Assembly (NCBI GenBank): GCA_029213005.1
Contig: JARGPI010000021.1
Coordinates: 1 to 64,000, forward strand
From: Verrucomicrobiales bacterium
GTDB lineage: Bacteria > Verrucomicrobiota > Verrucomicrobiia > Verrucomicrobiales > DEV007
Direction: 5' to 3'
Length of the DNA stretch: 64,000 bases
Shown here: in pieces, positions 63,301-64,000 of the stretch
Layout: every line of letters starts with the position of its first letter
Position numbering within the stretch: position 1 is the stretch's first letter
The notes under the pieces: generated by a model
What the model saw: the letters and a program-made list of their open reading frames with translations, nothing else
The model's database searches: none
What the model was told of the DNA's origin: nothing
Program-made: the position numbers and the translations under genes

Positions 63301-64000
63301 TCGTCATCCAAATGGATGGCGATATTGGTTCCCCCGGTGAGTGAGCCGATGGTGCTGTTTCCTTCGACAAACTTCACAGTTACCTGATTGCTGAAACCGC
63401 TCAGATCCAGATCCTCAGTGCTATAGTCCCCGGCATTGACGACGAGGGTGACCGGTTGAGTGGTATCCAGCGCCGCAAGGGCTTCGGCGAGCGTGGCAAA
63501 AGCGTCCGCTTCAAATACCCCTGCTTCTGCAGCGGCAGTTTCCAAATCAGCATCCGCGATTGAGTCTCCGACGGTGAGGCCGGCCCAGTCGTCGTTGACG
63601 TAAACTAAAGTGGTGACATCGGTGGCACCGTTGATCGTGACCGTAAGCGTGGCAGTATCGGTCGCTCCTTCACTATCGCTCACCGTGTAGGTAAAGATAT
63701 CCTCCGGATTGGTTCCCGCATCGATGCCGGCCATGACTCCTTCGTTCGGAGTGTAGGAATAGCTACCGTCTGGCTGAATCGTGAGGGTGCCGTATGCTCC
63801 GTTAATCTGGGTCGGGCCACTCACGGCAAGTGATTCGTTGGACACCCCGTCGAAAGCGGTGCTGTTGAAGGCAATATTGCTCACTTGCAGATCTGTTTCG
63901 GTGCCGGTCGAGACTGTATCGGCACTATCGATATCACTGTCGCCCGGGGCGTTTGAAAAGTGAGCCTGAATGGTATTGTCAGTTAATCTGTCGTCATAAA
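48387..64000 (-). CDS. Giant beta-helix surface protein (giant 2), N-terminus outside the window
   Basis: At least 5200 residues. The frame is open to the right edge (codons up to ~63998 read ...SNAPGDSDIDSADTVSTG), inside a VCBS-like domain, so the start lies outside; the GTG at 63884 is not the start. Composition from N to C: VCBS-like unit; YVNDDW cap; beta-helix with PATR units; two malectin-like modules (61595-62175, 60715-61295); a second YVDDSF cap; long higher-order beta-helix repeats; a CBM6/35-like module (~51740-52370); an Ig/PKD-like unit (~48830-49120); and a C-terminal domain alignable with that of giant 1. No membrane anchor is visible. A sugar-binding surface or fibre protein is the best guess. 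Confidence 0.85.
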   Translation of the reverse strand, partial: YDDRLTDNTIQAHFSNAPGDSDIDSADTVSTGTETDLQVSNIAFNSTAFDGVSNESLAVSGPTQINGAYGTLTIQPDGSYSYTPNEGVMAGIDAGTNPEDIFTYTVSDSEGATDTATLTVTINGATDVTTLVYVNDDWAGLTVGDSIADADLETAAAEAGVFEADAFATLAEALAALDTTQPVTLVVNAGDYSTEDLDLSGFSNQVTVKFVEGNSTIGSLTGGTNIAIHLDDDVNHSVATVVTINQTDDTTFSGTLAGNGGITKIGNGTLTLSGDSANTYTGLTTINAGFLVLDKDSAGIQAIGGDVSISNGSLRWDEAHQINDAATITQSGGSVLFNRNSETLSNLSRSNGSVATGGSSAIINILGTLNLSGSGSFSINSPSTVFAETMTMTGGSLAIGVGGGILHIGSGGLTMQGTTIDMNGGSSQLILDGDLTVLSSSNPARIRLSSGTFSSGGVDLGGVERTFNVADGDATLDLIIDAPIKNGALRKAGDGTLQLTGTSLYAGGTNIEAGTLDVDGSIRGASVNVENGATLTGSGTIDSAINGAIGSLIHPDGDLLLGDGSTAGFVTLGTLQVDSGDRLTILDSDQAELGVTSSIAGELKVLKPGAASDLSVDFGRNTGGDDPLQAGFEGFSQVGDANPANKTVTYPNDTLSGTGNSVSVSVLNAQYYRDDSAITSGSFVSQSDLLSDSILSNGSGVVTLRLEDLLDGDYEITTYHHTSRSFTSPGIFSLSVSDGIAADQIVGTGLTQSSEPTAPTSILTQTFRFAVVNGSPVEIKYQKTGGQYVSLNGFELSKIPLGTVAVSSGSLLTVDGRVEAGSVALASGSTLTGSGKVDASIDGAAGSFIISDGHLSLGDGSTTGFDTEGTFIVGQGDNVTIHDSDGSLFGENTIIDGFLRGSTAALSVDFGRDHSGDDPLQTGFEGFNRFGDGNATHSQSYANDEVAGVGNSVNVTIINPTHYRDYSTISSGDFVGLNNLLADSVLRNTAGTMTLRLDNLLDGEYEITTYHHSTGDFESGKGGVFNLSVTDGVENDRIIGTGLTESFDPRNPASILTQTFRFTVVAGSSVDIMLEQTGGGHVNLNGFELFTLPQASVAIGAGDKLSGSGNIQMNTASSGSTILPGSDNGSDYTGSGTTGFLTTQDLTLDTSTTLSVDLNSGGVEPTDHDRLDVTGNLEIGGARLDVHLGYTPSVSPPADSFTIVKSSSAVTGLFKDDQGDDLADGATFESNGARYTINYTATEVSLTVAAPTTVYVDDSFTTDGTEVDGDIETTDNEPAIIGYNAFSTINAALAAIDQNLGGTIVVNAGDYSSETVDLTTPGTDLDITLQFVENSSTVGSLATGSGDQIVLGGFDGSHSTPVTLTLGGNGSSTTIAGIISGTGGLTKIGNGSLTLSGSNTYEGATLIDDGTVTISNDNALGTPGGGTSINQVNDARLQLSGNITIAEEITLTGRSPGLGTTLRNSSGNNTISGEVILEGDIRIQSGSGSLTFSGGVTGTTNTFLVINSSGGSIHFTTKPIDINGGTFHVDSGGLTTLEVSGNTWSRTRFTSGTLRLNAVDALPPTADLFVGGVSYGPNGTLDLNGYSQTVASLSRMGATAATTAVQITSATAATLTVNQTSNTQYDGGFTGALSLVKNNSGSLTITGAYAPTDNHHTGDTIVNGGTLALGNTGILRNSTLDTGLTGSQQVTFTVAGDQTYDIGGLTGADDLAMGTNSIRVGANGLSTTFDGVLSGGGSLTKAGIGSLTLSSANTYTGGTTIDSGALILTNISGSATGGGAITLNNALLGGTGSFSGPVTSIGGTISAGLTSGDTTDDLDSGNLTLDSNSTVQIELGGTTPGDNYDQVIVNGSVNLNSDGNTEGGALLNLSLVSAFTPLPADTFRLIDNDSTDSLSGTTFRYNNGVEIIELTEGSVFTVDDQVFTISYIGGDDANDVVITAHGTVETTVTVLGTNLVITDINGAADSDDQLTLTVTDTGYLITSNQLLDAAVEGATRPSPYELFIPFDALTAAGIDQIDFDTKGGVDVLTLDFGQITDPANRNGASLQQKIVFLGGDGIGDELRISNGVFTRVLHAMTDGSSGVLDLDDDINSDIEVEYSGLEPVDMSGSTATDFVFNLPAGVDNAQLSQDSGTGFITLASTDGTPTFESTTFAPPSGSITINGAAEDNVTVSSDLTLTGPLTINAGTINLNGDLLTGTGGTSGDVIFNGDLFLETDLRIDTSGAALATDPATSSGTLSITGTLTGNDHDLAIRLGVGTGTVAGNASGIDQFTVEQSGVIDFQAGLSVDSALIATEGRDATVEVTGGDVSVGNGDTDDTLIIGFRSLELNSHTIGIFDTSQADNFSTNLRLVKIAMLTHDRGIGNITGTLRLSDNSTVKATEVILGEIEGANVRTITGNLELGASNDFDVDTFVVGGHKSRGNVSFITTGTLDLAGLSGSKTDLRVGDNSDSNTSATNIGSMDLSNGIFTAALGELVIGDYASDQAGSGSGRGSAFGTLTLSQDSLNNVTSDSILLGNYTKDGSNDASGTYTKTASGTLVMGGGSFTVAGDVVRGENAGASSPNPNFITKSISSLLIEGGTFTVGGNLAVDNVTVGLNSKDALLTVNGTTAQIGAGAGTELNIGVRNSNTNTADFTGTLDLSAVTTVSIDVDSVIIGEATSSNDGFRTEGILKLGDINTILGDVTVGGTRGTGSVEIEDNGTLEIGSPTSRSHLRIGYNNALTGNHAVGTIDLSNAASFTATLDELILGERLTAAGGSNGTAKGDLHLAATNTVDSTVVLVSQSEMYINQPKSTLTLGASNTFKADTFTVGGNRANALVEFAAPGGVFNLSGSSVSETDLIVGKVILATGNPTTGILDLSGGTFNATLDEFDIAYKSWRDDQSPTAIGTVSFDSGTVTANSVVIGEGQYRVITSDPLRESDGRGIGTLNISGDAVFEALAIELGIGTSTGSVGTINQDGGIVRIGTISEGVGTAVYNWSGGTIQHLAGQDLTIPEEIPINIIGTSDQTFDIESTQTITVNSVLSGTGGFSKIDTGTLALTAANTYEGSTDITAGKVIVDGSGASISNTESITIDAGALQIINGATVSVDNGVTNGAGSGSLQVDNGTMTVIAGGLSVDNARVGYDGSGTLTVQAGDVTIGDGDGTNFDIGRRTTTNAVGTVNLDGASSVTIDVDNVRIGSDPSNGGSGKGIVTLSTLGDNLVTADSVIIGHTLSGGNQTSATTSELHLGGAANTFQVDTFTVGDLKSSGKVDIVSGGTFTLGGDGNAATDLRIGFNNTAGTGTAPVLSTLDLTGGTFNATLDDVFIGAHASGNGGGKGALIYDAGTITADRIFLADTDISGSSANNSNTTGALTQNGGFLTVGILDLADGVSTFNLVDGTVKVTTALNLADTDGNSTLNLSGGTLDLSGVDIVDRPGAETFTFTGGTLKDVNDFGVSLTQGGGILQVGADGEADRMSVDGDYTQNSGAIEISINGTAGPGVVSGHDQITIDDDATDSTVTLSGMLNLDLNYAAVSGDTFTILVNDEAGDAIVGTFSGMPEGHVFEVDYAGTSYTFTISYTGGDGNDVVLTAAGVAETEVSLDASGNLVITDIAGGTSADDLTIYADQANSRYVISDSSLAITTTPTGGRTLAPNAVRFDANTVYIPFSDVTGSLLIINTLDGADSVTLDSVQDFVDGIDYQAGDPAAGDTLTITNSVFTNSLTHNHLGSDSGTLDINNDSVDDLSYSGLDGGIDMTGSTLTDLVFNLPTGTDGAQISQAGGNLILESLTGTFQSTSFALPSGSITINGDSSDSVVIASDLNLDGAITFNLGLVKLDHNITANGPVDFNSVVRLGSTVTVDTSAGGGSDIAFQGMVSGDVAGRGLQLNAGTAGNITFDDAITAGVVVGEAENYTRRTSAADGTEWKVVPGERLPTDNAIDIVNARGGEFVQLLADGSGSAGGPNNAPSIEYEMNITRAGTYRLYMRWDGDTPAGSADSMFVDILELKDGTGGQLADHYELQHGIDHDFATTPWDGSGGFEVNNASGTPKVPAVWEITEADIAANNGVFTLRFSEREDGAAVDAFVFQLSSFAAPTDIGPAELEGGSRLGTLKVIQSNTVTFNSIVDVETLDIEESAAEVRDIVTVDNIELSEAGTSASLSVTNGNLVTVVNGITDNGGTSSLQIDNGTMSVGNGLTVDNLRVGYNSGTGDLTVNSGAVLIGSGSETLDLGRRDAGNGNTMGTVDFSGASSVTIDVSQVRQGTGTTGSGWTQGDMTLSQTGTNTITATSLTLSEDSPAQNQSISTSSDLHLGGGTNTFNINTMSVGGLKGVGMLDIAAGGTLTLSGKTVAETDLRIGYNRAGTGSAPAESVMDLTGGTFNATLDDLIIGLHGSLSGAGRGKLIFEAGTVSANNILLADPSASGTSTNPANTTGKIDLNGGTLQFRNLSNGGGTSTFNWNAGTIQNLSGQDLTIQTNLPITINGDNGQTFDIESGRTASVNNVFSGAGGVSKLGNGTLILNGNNTYSGATGVSAGTMLINGNHTGGENYTIAAGATLGGNGSITPSAGQTVTIEGVLATGDPASSGGIGNLTVNSDITINRDFQFQIDGGTSDTLVSSVPASQVTLGAAATLTVSDATEPAAGSSILVINNEGADPVNGTFAGLQEGATVFDDDGNRYTISYVGGDGNDVVLYAGEAQTNVDLSGGILSITDITSDSNDTLLITYNSDDNTYTIRETANSALVINTTGLLPHQISRPNAQTVVVDGSLVTGLTIDTTGADSEVEPGDKVTIETTNGPITLNGNLLVIADEVMVNPGVTINTTGTIDITANSGDLNLETVDLTADATINLIAGDNFKLHADASIVSNNGQINITVDQTGVDDPEGSSVEILGTVNAFGNVFISGGNDRDQFNIVPSVFSVINIDGKSPTLVDDGDILNTLNAINPQRTVVVDGFSGTFSFGGGQKAINYTDIERDNVPSLEIDIPISQRLFPTTVNGSFTDFGLIDSHVLEVDWKDPDGGVSTFTIPSFNGGLAPGMIIASSTDGMQLQITGMDPTTGEVEFTVSHIYQKDGLYQIDVAVTDSTDAKAEASAVAEVYFLAPDSNGTGGFFSFAALPGRFTLTGISGLFQDYRFERLFVTDGSGHSITDLPGSDEPLQAGVFISLEGDVRIVYLTGPESEPTDVLSALNNSILNGTPLDLSGNALLPENLRVLEMVSNLIDIDVTGGNQ
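50750..57150 (-). repeat. Giant 2: higher-order beta-helix repeat of ~200-280 residues
   Basis: Five copies of a long block recur, recognised by the chain LxVDNxxVGYxSGxGxLTV, xxIGxGxxTxLDIGRR, xGTVDxSGASSVTIDVxxVRIG, LHLGxxxNTFxVDTFTVGGxKGxGxVDI, LRIGYN and LDLTGGTFNATLDDLIIG. The last element lies near 50935, 54110, 55410, 55790 and 56600. The copy near 50935 is split from the others by the shared module and the CBM-like guest. Divergence between copies is large. Confidence 0.75.
52570..53275 (-). repeat. Shared ~235-residue module, second copy in giant 2
   Basis: Contains LVITDIAGGTSADDL, VYIPFSDVTG, YSGLDGGIDMTGSTLTD, AQISQAGGNLILES and PSGSITINGDSSDS. It is the most diverged of the three full copies; a shortened relative without the GLEPV part lies near 49680-49990. 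Confidence 0.7.
57440..58165 (-). repeat. Shared ~240-residue module, first copy in giant 2
   Basis: Contains LVITDINGAADSDDQL, LFIPFDALTAAG, LQQKIVFLGGDGIGD, YSGLEPVDMSGSTATD, NAQLSQDSGTGF and SGSITINGAAEDN. The GLEPVDMSGSTATD stretch is identical to that in giant 1. Confidence 0.75.
60715..62175 (-). repeat. Giant 2: duplicated malectin-like modules
   Basis: Two ~190-residue copies begin LSVDFGRxxxGDDPLQxGFEGF and end ILTQTFRF...GxVxLNGFEL. The LSVDFG start, the YHHxxxxF core and the VxLNGFEL end fit malectin/CBM57-like lectin domains. They are joined by a beta-helix stretch (xGSGKVDASIDGAAGSF) which is itself a repeat. Codons have diverged much more than the protein. Confidence 0.7.

Noticed and set aside
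63782..63884. Start of giant 2 at the GTG at 63884
   Set aside because: The frame is open to the window edge and this point is inside a VCBS-like domain, so the true start is outside.

Overview
The window looks like chromosomal DNA from a member of the Planctomycetota-Verrucomicrobiota (PVC) group, most likely a free-living, probably marine, verrucomicrobium. The main reasons are: an operon of a 'Rhodopirellula/Verrucomicrobium-type' ECF sigma factor with a planctomycete cytochrome c/DUF1549/DUF1553 protein and a Tat-exported DUF1501 protein; a secreted formylglycine sulfatase; several PQQ-type beta-propellers; and two giant repeat proteins, one of which starts with a LEPR-XLL motif. No rRNA, tRNA or CRISPR array was recognised. 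The phylum call is inferred from gene content only.

Layout. Positions 1-5050 are an accessory island. It holds a remnant of a D12 adenine methylase, a Phd/VapC pair, a DEDDy 3'-5' exonuclease, a ~440 bp inverted-repeat element, a three-gene hipB-hipS-hipT system, and a ParE/addiction-module pair on the other strand. Positions 5112-10814 (minus strand) form the ECF sigma, anti-sigma/cytochrome fusion and DUF1501 operon. Positions 10925-28917 are mostly housekeeping and catabolic genes: metallophosphoesterase, bS21, Ldh2-type dehydrogenase, truncated globin, sulfatase operon, PQQ propeller with sodium:solute symporter, a voltage-sensor-like membrane protein without a pore, outer-membrane barrels, a second PQQ propeller, a phosphotransferase, a vanadium haloperoxidase-like protein and YjbQ. 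Positions 28935-64000 are two minus-strand giant genes: a complete one of 6349 residues and one of at least 5200 residues that runs off the right edge.

How the genes may work together. The sulfatase, DUF1501/cytochrome operon, symporter and propellers suggest breakdown and uptake of sulfated polysaccharide, although no glycoside hydrolase is present. The giants are beta-helix and Ig-like rods. They carry LamG, PA14-like, discoidin-like, malectin-like and CBM-like modules, and the upstream part of giant 1 has a matrixin-like zinc protease motif, which fits surface adhesion or polymer capture.

The most striking signal outside the genes is a duplicated 13-bp palindrome, TGTAC-AGG-GTACA. It occurs as two copies exactly 22 bp apart at three distant places: inside the 5' part of the cytochrome gene, directly upstream of the voltage-sensor-like gene, and between the two giant genes. 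It looks like the operator of an unknown regulator acting on cell-envelope genes. A second theme is structural: in giant 1, complete ligand-binding domains are inserted into the loops of Ig-like and VCBS modules rather than placed between them.
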